From NCBI GenBank assembly GCA_029781855.1, contig JAKOVX010000145.1:1-51714 (forward strand): 51,714 bases of DNA. The letters are read 5' to 3'. The number at the start of each line of letters is the position of its first letter. The stretch's first letter is position 1. Both the position numbers and the translations under genes were made by a program. Positions 18,324 through 26,614 of this stretch are shown here, piece by piece. The notes under the pieces are model-generated. The model was not told the origin of the DNA and made no database searches. It saw only the letters and a list, made by a program, of their open reading frames with translations. The stretch is from Acidobacteriota bacterium. Its GTDB lineage: Bacteria; Acidobacteriota; Blastocatellia; Pyrinomonadales; Pyrinomonadaceae.

Positions 18324-19889
18324 ATGCTTTTTCTCACACAGTCTGCCGCGGTTTACGGCATTGATGCTCTAACCGTGGACATCGAGGTCAACTTGCGTCC
18401 CGGCAGCGGCGACGGCGATCAGACGCCGGCCGTTACGATCGTTGGTTTGCCCGACACCGCTGTCCGCGAGTCCCGCGAGAGGATCCGTGCCGCAATTTCG
18501 AACAGCGGTTATTTCTTTCCGCTGGACAAAGCGACTATCAATCTCGCGCCGGCCGACGTTCGCAAGGAAGGCGCGAGCTTTGACCTGCCGATCGCACTTG
18601 GGATCCTCGGAGCTAACGGCGACCTTACGAACGGCCAGAGCATTGAAAAGATGATGTGCGTTGGCGAGCTTTCGCTCGACGGCCGCGTCCGGCCGGTTCG
18701 CGGAGCGCTGTCGATCGCACTTGCGGCCCGCGAAAACGGCGTCACGAGCCTGCTGGTTCCAGAAGAGAACGGCACCGAGGCCGCCGTCGTTCAGGGTGTG
18801 AACGTATATCCGGTCAAAGACCTTCGCGAAGCCGCGGGCATCGTCCTGGACATTGATGCGGGCCGGCCGACGACGGTAAAACCTCTTCAACTCGATATCG
18901 CGGACCTTCGAGAAAGGGAAAATAAATACCAGATAGACTTCGCCGAGGTTCGCGGTCAGCAGACCGCCAAACGGGCTCTGGAAGTCGCAAGCGCCGGCGG
19001 ACACAACATTCTTTTTATCGGGCCTCCGGGCTCGGGAAAGACGATGCTGGCGAAACGCCTGCCAACGATATTGCCGCCGCTCGAATTTGAAGAAGCCCTC
19101 GAGATCACGAAGATACATTCGGTCGCCGGCCTCACCGGCAGGTCGGGCCTAGTGACGGAACGGCCGTTCAAATCACCGCATCACACGGTCTCGCAGGCCG
19201 GACTGATAGGCGGCGGTTCTATTCCAAAGCCGGGCGAGGTCAGCCTGGCGCATCTAGGCGTTTTGTTCCTCGACGAGCTGCCAGAGTTTGACCGCAGCGT
19301 CCTCGAGGTGCTTAGACAGCCGCTCGAGGACAAGAACGTGACAATATCGCGGGCCGCGACCTCGCTGACGTTTCCCGCGGATTTCACAATGGTCGCTTCG
19401 ATGAATCCGTGCCCGTGCGGATATTTCGGCTCGACCCGCGAGTGCAAGTGTTCGCCGATGCAGATCCAACGATACGTCGGCAAGATCTCCGGCCCGCTGA
19501 TGGACCGTATCGACATTCACATCGACGTTCCTGCCGTTAAGTTCAATGAATTGCGTGGCCGCGGCGTGCCGGCCGGAGAGAGTTCGTCGTCGGTTCGTGA
19601 GCGTGTGATACGAGCACGAGAGGTCCAACTATCAAGATTTCGCGGCAAGGCGTTCTCGAACTCGGCAATGACGCCGCGTCAGATCCGCGAACATTGTGCA
19701 CTCTCTTCGGAAAGCGAGGCCCTGCTTGAAAAAGCGATGCACCGTCAGGGCTTGTCGGCACGTGCCCACGACCGCATCCTCAAGGTTTCGAGGACGATCG
19801 CGGATCTCGCGGAAAGCGAGAACATCGAGCCGACGCACATCAGCGAGGCGATAAATTACCGCTCGCTGGACAGAAATTACTGGACTTGA
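18324..19889 (+). CDS. comM: ComM/YifB-family Mg-chelatase-like AAA+ ATPase
   Basis: A 521-residue AAA+ protein. The chosen ATG gives the usual family start, with SAAVYGIDALTVDIEV close to the N-terminus; an upstream TTG at 18264 would add 20 atypical residues. An N-terminal ChlI-like domain (TIVGLPDTAVRESRERI, LAPADVRKEG) is followed by the ATPase core. The core has Walker A IGPPGSGKTMLAKRL, Walker B VLFLDELPEF and the family motif ASMNPCPCGYFG with extra cysteines (RECKC). The C-terminal helical domain contains LSARAHDRILKVSRTIADL. ComM is a hexameric branch-migration helicase needed for integrating DNA in natural transformation. It converges on hypE, with only three bases between the two stops. 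Confidence 0.92.
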   Translation: MLFLTQSAAVYGIDALTVDIEVNLRPGSGDGDQTPAVTIVGLPDTAVRESRERIRAAISNSGYFFPLDKATINLAPADVRKEGASFDLPIALGILGANGDLTNGQSIEKMMCVGELSLDGRVRPVRGALSIALAARENGVTSLLVPEENGTEAAVVQGVNVYPVKDLREAAGIVLDIDAGRPTTVKPLQLDIADLRERENKYQIDFAEVRGQQTAKRALEVASAGGHNILFIGPPGSGKTMLAKRLPTILPPLEFEEALEITKIHSVAGLTGRSGLVTERPFKSPHHTVSQAGLIGGGSIPKPGEVSLAHLGVLFLDELPEFDRSVLEVLRQPLEDKNVTISRAATSLTFPADFTMVASMNPCPCGYFGSTRECKCSPMQIQRYVGKISGPLMDRIDIHIDVPAVKFNELRGRGVPAGESSSSVRERVIRAREVQLSRFRGKAFSNSAMTPRQIREHCALSSESEALLEKAMHRQGLSARAHDRILKVSRTIADLAESENIEPTHISEAINYRSLDRNYWT

Positions 19890-19892
19890 AAC

Positions 19893-20948
19893 TTAACAGA
19901 TCCGCGGAAGCTGCTCGCCCGAGAACATATCCACGATCCGGCTCGCACCGATAACGCTTCGCAGCGTTACGTCCGCCGACCGGCGCTCGGAAACGGTGCC
20001 TATCCTCGTCGCGGTAGTATCCGAGGCGAAGGAGTTGATGGCGTCGATCGTCATCTCGGCCTGGTGCTCCGGGACGAATGCGACGAATCGTCCTTCATTA
20101 GCCAGGTACATCGGGTCGAACCCAAGGATCTCGCACGCTCCCTGAACATCTTCCCGAACGGCGATTTGCTTTTCCTCTATGTTGATCTCGTATCCAGAGG
20201 CCTCGGCGATCTCAACGAGGGCACTCGCTAACCCGCCGCGTGTCAGGTCACGCAGGCAATGGACCTCGACCCCGGACGAAATGATGTCCAAAACAGGCAG
20301 CGACAGCGGGGCACAATCGCTTTCGATCGTAGTCTCAAACTCCAGTCCTTCGCGTGCCGCCATTATTGCTATGCCATGCCGTCCGATATCGCCGCTGAGG
20401 ATGATCGCATCGCCGGGACGGACGCTGTTCGGGCAGATCGAGAGTCCGTGACTGATGACGCCGACACCTGCCGTATTGATGAATATCTCGTCGCCTTTGC
20501 CTCGATCGACCACCTTTGTATCGCCGGTCACGAGACGAACGCCCGCGGCATCGGCGGCGGCACTCATGGACTGGACGATCCGCCAGAGTTTTTCGGTCTC
20601 CATTCCTTCTTCGAGAATGAAGCCCGCGCTGAGATAGAGAGGCCGTGCGCCGCACATCGCCAAGTCGTTGACGGTACCCGTTACCGCCAGCGAGCCGATG
20701 TCGCCGCCGGGAAAGAACAGCGGTTTTACCACATACGAATCGGTCGTGAACGCCAACCGCTCGTTGCCGACGCCGAAGACGGCACCGTCGTGGCGGACGT
20801 CCATCAGCGGATTATGAAAAGCCGGCACGAAAACCTTTTCGATCAGGTCGTGCATCAACTTCCCGCCGCCGCCGTGTGCCATCATCACCTGCGGATAATC
20901 GTTGATCGGAAGCGGACAGATCGGCCCAAATGCAGTAGATTCGCTCAT
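19893..20948 (-). CDS. hypE: Hydrogenase maturation protein HypE
   Basis: A 351-residue HypE. The chosen ATG at 20948 leaves 11 bases after the hypD stop and has CGAGG six bases upstream; a longer open frame exists but runs through hypD. The N-terminal ATP-binding region reads MMAHGGGGKLMHDLI, and the PurM-like middle contains GAVFGVGNERLAFTTDSYVV and GDIGRHGIAIM. The protein ends with PRIC. HypE dehydrates the thiocarboxamide placed on this C-terminal cysteine by HypF, producing the cyanide that is passed to iron on the HypC-HypD complex. It is the last gene of the operon. HypF, which it needs, is not in this window. Confidence 0.96.
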   Translation of the reverse strand: MSESTAFGPICPLPINDYPQVMMAHGGGGKLMHDLIEKVFVPAFHNPLMDVRHDGAVFGVGNERLAFTTDSYVVKPLFFPGGDIGSLAVTGTVNDLAMCGARPLYLSAGFILEEGMETEKLWRIVQSMSAAADAAGVRLVTGDTKVVDRGKGDEIFINTAGVGVISHGLSICPNSVRPGDAIILSGDIGRHGIAIMAAREGLEFETTIESDCAPLSLPVLDIISSGVEVHCLRDLTRGGLASALVEIAEASGYEINIEEKQIAVREDVQGACEILGFDPMYLANEGRFVAFVPEHQAEMTIDAINSFASDTTATRIGTVSERRSADVTLRSVIGASRIVDMFSGEQLPRIC

Positions 20949-20959
20949 AATTCGCCTCG

Positions 20960-22066
20960 TTAAGCTGCGTGCTGTTTTGCCGCGTGTCGCCGGTAACGGT
21001 AATATGCCGCACACGCCCCTTCGTTTGAGACCATAGTCGCACCGAAAGGATGTTCGGGTGTGCATCTGGTACCAAACGCGGGACATTCGTTCGGCTTCTT
21101 GATCCCCTGAAGCACGAGGCCGCTTATACACTCGGCCGGTTCATCCGCGGTATAAGCTGCCACCGCGAATCGTTTTTCTGCGTCGAATTCCTCGTATTCA
21201 GGTGTCAGCCCCAGCCCGCTCTCAGGGATCTCGCCGACGCCACGCCACTTTCGCGGAACAACCGTAAACACCTGTTGTATCAGCTCCTGAGCCGACAGAT
21301 TGCCCTGTTTCTGAACCGATCGCGAATATTGGTTCTCGACCTCGCAGCGGCCTTCTTCGAGCTGCTTTACGCACATGTAAATGCCCTGAAGGATATCGAC
21401 CGGCTCGAATCCGGTGACGACGATCGGCACGTTGTATTTCTTGGCGATCGGCTCGTATTCGGTGTAACCCATCACGGTACAAACGTGGCCCGCCGCAAGG
21501 AATGCCTGTACGCGATTCTGCGGTGACGAAAGAACTGCCTCGATCGCCGGCGGCACGAGAACGTGCGAGACGAGGATAGAAAAATTCCTGATCCCGAGCT
21601 TTTTTGCCTGATGCACGGCCATCGCATTCGCCGGAGCCGTGGTCTCGAAACCGACCGCGAAGAAGACGACCTCCTTATTTGGGTTTTCCTGAGCGATCTT
21701 CAGAGCGTCGAGAGGTGAATAGACGATGCGGACATCGCCGCCGTTCGCCTTGACCATCAGCAGGTCCTGCTCTGATCCGGGAACGCGCAGCATGTCTCCA
21801 AACGAACAGAAGATCGCCTTTGGGCCAGATGCGATCATTATTGCCTTGTCAATGAGCTCGAGCGGCGTCACGCAGACCGGGCAGCCTGGGCCATGGACAA
21901 GCGTTATCTTTTCCGGCAAAAGTTCGTCGATGCCGAATTTTACTATCGAGTGCGTTTGGCCTCCGCAGACTTCCATTAACGTCCACTCACGGGTCGTGAT
22001 CCGCTCGATCGCTTTGCGAAATTTGTTTGAGGCTACGCCGTCGCGGTATTCGTCGATGAATTTCAT
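20960..22066 (-). CDS. hypD: Hydrogenase maturation protein HypD
   Basis: A 368-residue iron-sulfur protein on which the Fe(CN)2CO group of [NiFe]-hydrogenase is assembled together with HypC. The family motifs are present: MEVCGGQTHS with C34, HGPGCPVCVTPLE with C62 and C65, and the thiol/redox region VGFETTAPANA. C-terminal cysteines lie in NECPAFGTRCTPEHPFGA. Full length compared with the family. Its ATG overlaps the hypC stop by 4 bases (ATGA at 22063-22066), so translation is coupled and the two partner proteins would be made in step. Confidence 0.97.
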   Translation of the reverse strand: MKFIDEYRDGVASNKFRKAIERITTREWTLMEVCGGQTHSIVKFGIDELLPEKITLVHGPGCPVCVTPLELIDKAIMIASGPKAIFCSFGDMLRVPGSEQDLLMVKANGGDVRIVYSPLDALKIAQENPNKEVVFFAVGFETTAPANAMAVHQAKKLGIRNFSILVSHVLVPPAIEAVLSSPQNRVQAFLAAGHVCTVMGYTEYEPIAKKYNVPIVVTGFEPVDILQGIYMCVKQLEEGRCEVENQYSRSVQKQGNLSAQELIQQVFTVVPRKWRGVGEIPESGLGLTPEYEEFDAEKRFAVAAYTADEPAECISGLVLQGIKKPNECPAFGTRCTPEHPFGATMVSNEGACAAYYRYRRHAAKQHAA

Positions 22067-22317
22067 GCGAAGCCCTCCGTCAGCTCAGCAAGCTCGTCCA
22101 TGCCTTTGAGGTAGCTGAACACCTTAGTCGCCTCCTCCTCGTCGACGATGGTCAAGGCGAAACCGACGTGAACGAGGACATAGTCGCCCAACTTCGCCTC
22201 GGGAACGTAAGCCAGGTTCACGTCCTTGACGATGCCGCCAAAATTCACCTTTCCGGATCTGAAGGTCGGATCCGAGCCCTCGATGTTTACAAGTTTACCG
22301 GGTACGGCTAAGCACAT
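22063..22317 (-). CDS. hypC: Hydrogenase maturation chaperone HypC/HupF
   Basis: An 84-residue protein beginning MCLAVPGK, the defining motif of HypC. Cysteine 2, exposed after removal of Met1, binds iron and the hydrogenase large-subunit precursor. Other typical parts are the VNFGGIVKDVNLAYVPE strand region and GDYVLVHVGFALTIVDEEEA. The start is fixed by the motif and by AAGGAG nine bases upstream; the same frame is open further upstream but runs through the protease gene. It overlaps the protease stop by 10 bases and hypD by 4. HypC carries the Fe(CN)2CO unit from HypD to the large subunit. Confidence 0.96.
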   Translation of the reverse strand: MCLAVPGKLVNIEGSDPTFRSGKVNFGGIVKDVNLAYVPEAKLGDYVLVHVGFALTIVDEEEATKVFSYLKGMDELAELTEGFA

Positions 22318-22820
22318 ATTGGTGAACTCCTTACGGTAACGGGCGGAATAGCGGCCTCCGCCGTCACCATTTTCGCGACTTTTGACACAACAGGCCGTAA
22401 CACAGGTGAGAGATCCATGACCATGTCCTGAAGGCCCGATATTGAAACCGCGTACAGCACTACCTCCGGCGCGGTGCCCATCAAGTAGAACGCGTCCAAC
22501 AGGTCTTTCAGCCCGATATCGTGGGCAGTCAGAGTGTTGGGATAGTCGGTCGAGAATTTCGGTGTCAGGCGACGAACGCTGCCGGGCTCTTGCCCGTCGA
22601 TCGTGGCGTCGATCAGGATCACCTTGTCGACCGACTGCATCGGTTCGAGCAAAAGGAAGCTGCCTACGCCGCCGTCGAGACATTCGACGTTCGGCGGAAA
22701 GGCAGCTTCGTCCAGTGCATTGACGACGTGGACCCCAACGCCCTCATCGCCCATCAGTACGTTGCCAATGCCGAGGATCAGTATCCGTGGGCTATCGATT
22801 GAGGTCTTTGTCTTTCTCAA
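22308..22820 (-). CDS. hyaD: [NiFe]-hydrogenase maturation endopeptidase (HyaD/HupD family)
   Basis: An M52-family protease that removes the C-terminal peptide of the large subunit once nickel is inserted. Motifs are ILGIGNVLMGDEGVGVHV (the glutamate binds nickel in the precursor), DGGVGSFLLL, LIDATIDG and LTAHDIGLKDLL (second metal ligand, histidine). The start is placed at a TTG (22818-22820) because GGAGG lies eight bases upstream; this gives 170 residues beginning MRKTKTSIDSPRILILG. An ATG at 22868 would add 16 residues but has no comparable ribosome-binding site. The gene overlaps the cytochrome b gene by 29 bases and hypC by 10. Confidence 0.93.
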   Translation of the reverse strand: MRKTKTSIDSPRILILGIGNVLMGDEGVGVHVVNALDEAAFPPNVECLDGGVGSFLLLEPMQSVDKVILIDATIDGQEPGSVRRLTPKFSTDYPNTLTAHDIGLKDLLDAFYLMGTAPEVVLYAVSISGLQDMVMDLSPVLRPVVSKVAKMVTAEAAIPPVTVRSSPICA

Positions 22821-23481
22821 ATTTCCAACCTCCGAGCATCGACGACATATCGCCCCGGCCTTCGACATAGTCGTGATAAAAGGTCAAATACACGTGAATG
22901 ATCGTGAACAAAACGAACGCCCACATGACCATGTGATGCCAAATCCGAACATTTGCATCGCCGCCCATCAGCGGCACCATCCATGTGAACAGTTTCGGAA
23001 TGAACGACCCGCTCATACTCGAATAGAGAGCGAAGCCCGAGAAAACCTCGAAGAGAAACAGGATGAACAATCCTATATATGTGAGACTGGCGAGGTAGTT
23101 ATGGCCGATCGATATTTTGCCCTTTAGCTTGAGCTGCAGAATATCGATGCGGACAGTCTCCCACATGTCAAGGAACTGTTCCTTGTTGACCGGGAAGAAA
23201 CTCGACCACCGTGCAAACTGGTTTCCGACAAACCCCCAATACACACGGAAGAGGAAATTGAAGAAAACTATGTATGCTGATGCGAAATGTGTAAATCGAA
23301 CCCAGCCGAACCAATATTGCTGGTAAGCCTCATTTGACCGGAACAAAACCTGTGGATTGCCGATCAAAAAGCCCGTGATGATCAGCAGAAAGATGCCGGT
23401 GGCATTGACCCAGTGGAACAAACGGACCGGAAATTCCCACACATAGACACGTCGATATGGAAGTGGTTGTGCAGTTGCCAT
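22792..23481 (-). CDS. hyaC: Ni/Fe-hydrogenase b-type cytochrome subunit
   Basis: A 229-residue membrane diheme cytochrome b that anchors the hydrogenase heterodimer and passes electrons to the quinone pool. There are four hydrophobic segments, around GIFLLIITGFLIG, FTHFASAYIVFFNFLF, YIGLFILFLFEVFSGFALY and MVMWAFVLFTIIHVYLTF. Candidate heme-ligand histidines sit in LFHWVN, RFTHFAS, WHHMVMWAF and IIHVYLTFYHDY. An unusually strong Shine-Dalgarno (AAGGAGGTG) precedes the ATG. It starts 11 bases after the large-subunit stop. Family identity is clear from length, order and the N-terminal VYVWEFPVRLFHW motif. Confidence 0.96.
   Translation of the reverse strand: MATAQPLPYRRVYVWEFPVRLFHWVNATGIFLLIITGFLIGNPQVLFRSNEAYQQYWFGWVRFTHFASAYIVFFNFLFRVYWGFVGNQFARWSSFFPVNKEQFLDMWETVRIDILQLKLKGKISIGHNYLASLTYIGLFILFLFEVFSGFALYSSMSGSFIPKLFTWMVPLMGGDANVRIWHHMVMWAFVLFTIIHVYLTFYHDYVEGRGDMSSMLGGWKFEKDKDLNR
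22829..22833 (-). promoter_or_regulatory. Ribosome-binding site for the TTG-start protease gene
   Basis: GGAGG on the minus strand, eight bases upstream of TTG 22820 and inside the 3' end of the cytochrome b gene. It decides the non-ATG start of the hydrogenase maturation protease. Confidence 0.6.
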
Positions 23482-23492
23482 AATTCACCTCC

Positions 23493-25208
23493 TTAATTTA
23501 CGGTCACCTGATGGATATGCTTTCCATCGGGATCATACAAATGAACGGCACATGCCAGACACGGATCGAACGAGTGGATCGTTCGGATGATCTCGAGCGG
23601 CTCGCCCTCTTTGGCGACAGGCGTTCCGATCAGTGCTTCCTCGTATGCCGAACGCTTGCCGTTTACATCACGCGGGCTGGCATTCCAAGTGCTCGGGACG
23701 ACAAGCTGATAATTCTCGATCTTCTTGTCCTTGATCTTGATCCAGTGGGCAAGTGCTCCACGCGGAGCTTCCGAGAGTCCGACGCCTTCGCATTCGGCCG
23801 GCCAGGTGGACGGATCCCATTTCTCGCCGTTGTGGGTCTTCATTTCGCCACTCTTCAAGTTGTCCTGCAGCTCCTTGAAAAACTCCTGTATCCATCGTGC
23901 GATCAGACGGGTCTCCAGTCCGCGTGCAGCTGTGCGTCCGAGTGTCGAGAATAGGGCAGTTACGGGCACGTCGAGTTTCTTGAGAGCCTCATCGACAACC
24001 TCCTTGATCTCGGCGTTGCCCTTGCCGTAGCCGACCAACAGACGCGCCAGCGGTCCGACCTCCATCGGGTTGTCTTTCCACCGAGGCGTCTTCAGCCACG
24101 AGTATTTGCCTTCTACGTTCAGCTGCTCGTACGGCGGCTGCGGGCCGGTGAAGTTGAATTCAGTCTCGCCCTTCCACGGATGTAGGCCAACAGTGTCTCC
24201 GCCCTCGTACTTGTACCAGGAATGAGCAATGTACTCCTTGATCTCGTTTTCGTCCTTGCCGTTGACGTCATAGACGCGGGTAAGGTCGCGGTCGAGGATC
24301 GCACCACGCTGGAATTTGAAATACTCCGGATAGGCATAACCTTTCGTCGGCAGATCGCCGTAGGCGAGATAGTTCGATAGACCGCCGCCGATCGCCGCCC
24401 AGTCCTTGTAGAAACCGGCGATCGCCATCAGGTCGGGAATGTAAACCTTCTCGACAAAATCGACCGCGTCATTGATCAGTTTCGCCACGAAGTTGAGCTT
24501 CTCGGTGTTGATCGCATTTACTTCTTCGAGGTTGAACGAACAGGGAACTCCGCCCACCAGGTAATTCGGGTGCGGGTTCTTGCCGCCGAAGATCGTGTGG
24601 ATCTTTACGACTTCTTTTTGCCATTCAAGAGCTTCGAGATAGTGAGCGACGCCGATCAGGTTGACCTCTTTCGGCAGCTTGAATGCCGGATGTCCCCAGT
24701 ACCCGTTGGCGAAAATCCCAAGCTGGCCGCTGTCGACGAATGCTTTCAGCCTCTTCTGAAGATCCGAGAAGTAACCGGGCGACGTCTTCGGCCAGTTCGA
24801 GAGCGTCCTAGCGATCTTGGACGTCTCTTCCGGGTCCGCCGACAGAGCACTCACCACGTCAACCCAATCGAGTGCGTGCAAGTGATAAAAATGAATAACG
24901 TGATCCTGAATGAACTGGGTGCAGAACATCAGGTTGCGGACCAACTCAGCGTTCTTCGGAACCGAGATGCCGATAGCGTCCTCTACGGTCCGGACGCTCG
25001 CTAAAGCGTGAACTGTCGTGCAAACGCCGCAGACGCGCTCGACAAATGCCCACGCGTCTCGCGGGTCGCGGCCCTTGAGTATTTTCTCGATCCCGCGGAC
25101 CATCGTGCCGGCACTGAAGGCGTCGGTGATCTTGCCGCCCTCGACAACTGCCTCGATTCGCAGGTGGCCTTCGATACGGGTCACCGGGTCAACTACTATT
25201 CGTGTCAT
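23493..25208 (-). CDS. hyaB: [NiFe]-hydrogenase large subunit, group 1 uptake type
   Basis: A 571-residue catalytic subunit that splits H2 at the NiFe(CN)2CO centre. The N-terminal RIEGHLRIE motif (from residue 11) and the L1 nickel-binding motif VERVCGVCTTVHALASVR (C60, C63) are present. The L2 motif DPCLACAVH supplies C550 and C553. The last 15 residues after H556 (LYDPDGKHIHQVTVN) are the peptide removed by the maturation protease. Together these mark a complete, functional-looking enzyme of the membrane-bound uptake group. The protein would be exported folded with its small subunit. The start overlaps the small-subunit stop (ATGA), with GGAGGTGA seven bases upstream. Confidence 0.97.
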   Translation of the reverse strand: MTRIVVDPVTRIEGHLRIEAVVEGGKITDAFSAGTMVRGIEKILKGRDPRDAWAFVERVCGVCTTVHALASVRTVEDAIGISVPKNAELVRNLMFCTQFIQDHVIHFYHLHALDWVDVVSALSADPEETSKIARTLSNWPKTSPGYFSDLQKRLKAFVDSGQLGIFANGYWGHPAFKLPKEVNLIGVAHYLEALEWQKEVVKIHTIFGGKNPHPNYLVGGVPCSFNLEEVNAINTEKLNFVAKLINDAVDFVEKVYIPDLMAIAGFYKDWAAIGGGLSNYLAYGDLPTKGYAYPEYFKFQRGAILDRDLTRVYDVNGKDENEIKEYIAHSWYKYEGGDTVGLHPWKGETEFNFTGPQPPYEQLNVEGKYSWLKTPRWKDNPMEVGPLARLLVGYGKGNAEIKEVVDEALKKLDVPVTALFSTLGRTAARGLETRLIARWIQEFFKELQDNLKSGEMKTHNGEKWDPSTWPAECEGVGLSEAPRGALAHWIKIKDKKIENYQLVVPSTWNASPRDVNGKRSAYEEALIGTPVAKEGEPLEIIRTIHSFDPCLACAVHLYDPDGKHIHQVTVN

Positions 25209-26356
25209 GATTGGTCACCTCCATTTTCCGGCACTTCCTCCACGATCTCGTGATCTGGCTTGTTCGGACTTACCGATTCTTCCATGTTTCCCTGAATGAT
25301 CTTCCGTTTTCGGATGTTCGACGAGATCGCATGAAGGGCAACGGCCCCCACAGTAACGCCGGCTGCAGTTGCACCGATCGTGTCAGCGGTAGACTCGATC
25401 CCAAATCCCGGGAACGACGACAGATGCTGATAGAACGGGCCGTTATCCCAAAACTCGGCTTCGCTGCATCCGATACAGCCGTGGCCGGACTGGATCGGAT
25501 AACTGAGGTTTCCATTCCATTTGGTCACCGAACACGCGTTATACGTAACCGGACCGCGGCAGCCCATCTTGTACAGGCAATAACCTTTGCGGGCAGCGTC
25601 GTCGTCCCACGATTCGACGAACAAACCGGCGTCATAGTACGGCCGGCGGTAGCACGTATCGTGAACACGCCGTGAATAAAACTCCTTCGGACGCCCTTGA
25701 GAATCGAGTTCGGGTATTTTTCCGTAAAGCAGAACGTGGGTGACGACGCCGGTCATCACCTCTGCGATCGGCGGGCAGCCCGGAACGTTGATGACAGGAC
25801 GGTTGACCAGTTCATGTATCGGCGTGGCACCGGTCGGATTCGGCTTGGCTGCTTGTATGCATCCGTGCGAAGCACAACTGCCCCAGGCGATCACCGCCGC
25901 GGCATCGGCAGCCGCTTCTTTAAGTATCTCGAGTGCCGATCGGCCACCGATCGTGCAGCACGAACCGCCATTGAGCATCGGTACCGAGCCTTCGACAAGC
26001 AAAATGTACTTGCCCTTGTTGTTCTTCATTGTGTCCTGAAGACATTTTTCGGCTTGAGCGCCTGACGCGGCTTGAAGTGTTTCTGTGTAATCGAGAGAAA
26101 GTGTATCGAATATTATATCGGCAACGATCGGGTGGGATGACCGAATAAATGATTCGCTGCAGCAAGTGCACTCCTGGAAGTGCAGCCAGACAACTGGTGG
26201 ACGGGCTTTCTTTTCGAAAGCCTCGACAACCTGGCCAAAGGCGGACGATTGGATGCCTGCCGCAGCGACCGCGACTCCGCAGAAATACATGAATTCCCGG
26301 CGGCTGTATCCCTTCGCCTCCATGGCTTTCCATATCGAGGGGACGTTTTTCTCCAT
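25205..26356 (-). CDS. hyaA: [NiFe]-hydrogenase small subunit with six-cysteine proximal cluster (O2-tolerant type)
   Basis: A 383-residue electron-transfer subunit. It starts with a Tat signal (SRREFM at 18-23, then a hydrophobic stretch) and has a C-terminal membrane helix around residues 326-345, which anchors the exported dimer. The proximal-cluster cysteines are C63, C65, C66, C161, C166 and C194. With a 46-residue offset these match Cys17, 19, 20, 115, 120 and about 149 of E. coli Hyd-1, including the two extra cysteines (ECTCC and CASHGC) that form the [4Fe-3S] cluster of O2-tolerant enzymes. The distal cluster would use H232, C235, C260 and C266; the medial one C275, C294 and C297. 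First gene of the operon, with AGGAGG four bases before the ATG. Confidence 0.97.
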   Translation of the reverse strand: MEKNVPSIWKAMEAKGYSRREFMYFCGVAVAAAGIQSSAFGQVVEAFEKKARPPVVWLHFQECTCCSESFIRSSHPIVADIIFDTLSLDYTETLQAASGAQAEKCLQDTMKNNKGKYILLVEGSVPMLNGGSCCTIGGRSALEILKEAAADAAAVIAWGSCASHGCIQAAKPNPTGATPIHELVNRPVINVPGCPPIAEVMTGVVTHVLLYGKIPELDSQGRPKEFYSRRVHDTCYRRPYYDAGLFVESWDDDAARKGYCLYKMGCRGPVTYNACSVTKWNGNLSYPIQSGHGCIGCSEAEFWDNGPFYQHLSSFPGFGIESTADTIGATAAGVTVGAVALHAISSNIRKRKIIQGNMEESVSPNKPDHEIVEEVPENGGDQS

Positions 26357-26494
26357 AGAACCTCCTGTTTAGGGAAGGCCTCGAGAACGTTAGCCAAAGA
26401 TTGACGCCGCCGCGGAATACTGACTTCGATTCCAACCGATCTTCGGGCTATGCGTGATGCCTGCCCGAGAAAATTTCAAATAATGCGGATAAAT

Positions 26495-26509
26495 GTTCCG
26501 AAATGGAAC
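26495..26509. repeat. Short inverted repeat in the hydrogenase leader
   Basis: GTTCCGAAATGGAAC is a 5-bp inverted repeat around a 5-base centre, about 140 bases upstream of the hydrogenase start codon. It could be a regulator site. It is short enough to arise by chance. Confidence 0.3.
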
Positions 26510-26586
26510 GATCTTCTTGGTGCGCGTTGCACTAATAAACTGGTTTAGGCAAAGAGCGTACCAACCGGAATTTTTTCGCGTTTTAG

Positions 26587-26614
26587 ATAATATTGGCGAT
26601 TCGCCGTCTGTCGA
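26587..26614 (-). promoter_or_regulatory. Candidate sigma-70-type promoter of the hydrogenase operon
   Basis: On the minus strand, TCGACA (26609-26614) and TATTAT (26587-26592) are separated by 16 bases; each matches the sigma-70 consensus in 5 of 6 positions. This would give a leader of about 220 bases before hyaA. An 11-base perfect palindrome, GGCGATTCGCC (26595-26605), fills most of the spacer and could be an operator. Prediction by eye only. Confidence 0.35.

Noticed and set aside
22063..22683. A long open frame covering hypC with an extra ~120 residues upstream
   Set aside because: The extra part is the shadow of the protease gene; MCLAVPGK with its own Shine-Dalgarno marks the true hypC start.
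19893..26356. An actinobacterial-type (group 1h) high-affinity hydrogenase, as known from Pyrinomonas
   Set aside because: The small subunit has a Tat signal, a C-terminal anchor and the six-cysteine proximal signature, and a HyaC-type cytochrome b is encoded, which fit the membrane-bound O2-tolerant group better.
26516..26532. A TTGG...TTGC pattern resembling a sigma-54 promoter (-24/-12) near the hydrogenase operon
   Set aside because: The GG to GC spacing is 8 bases instead of 10, and it is on the strand facing away from the hydrogenase genes.
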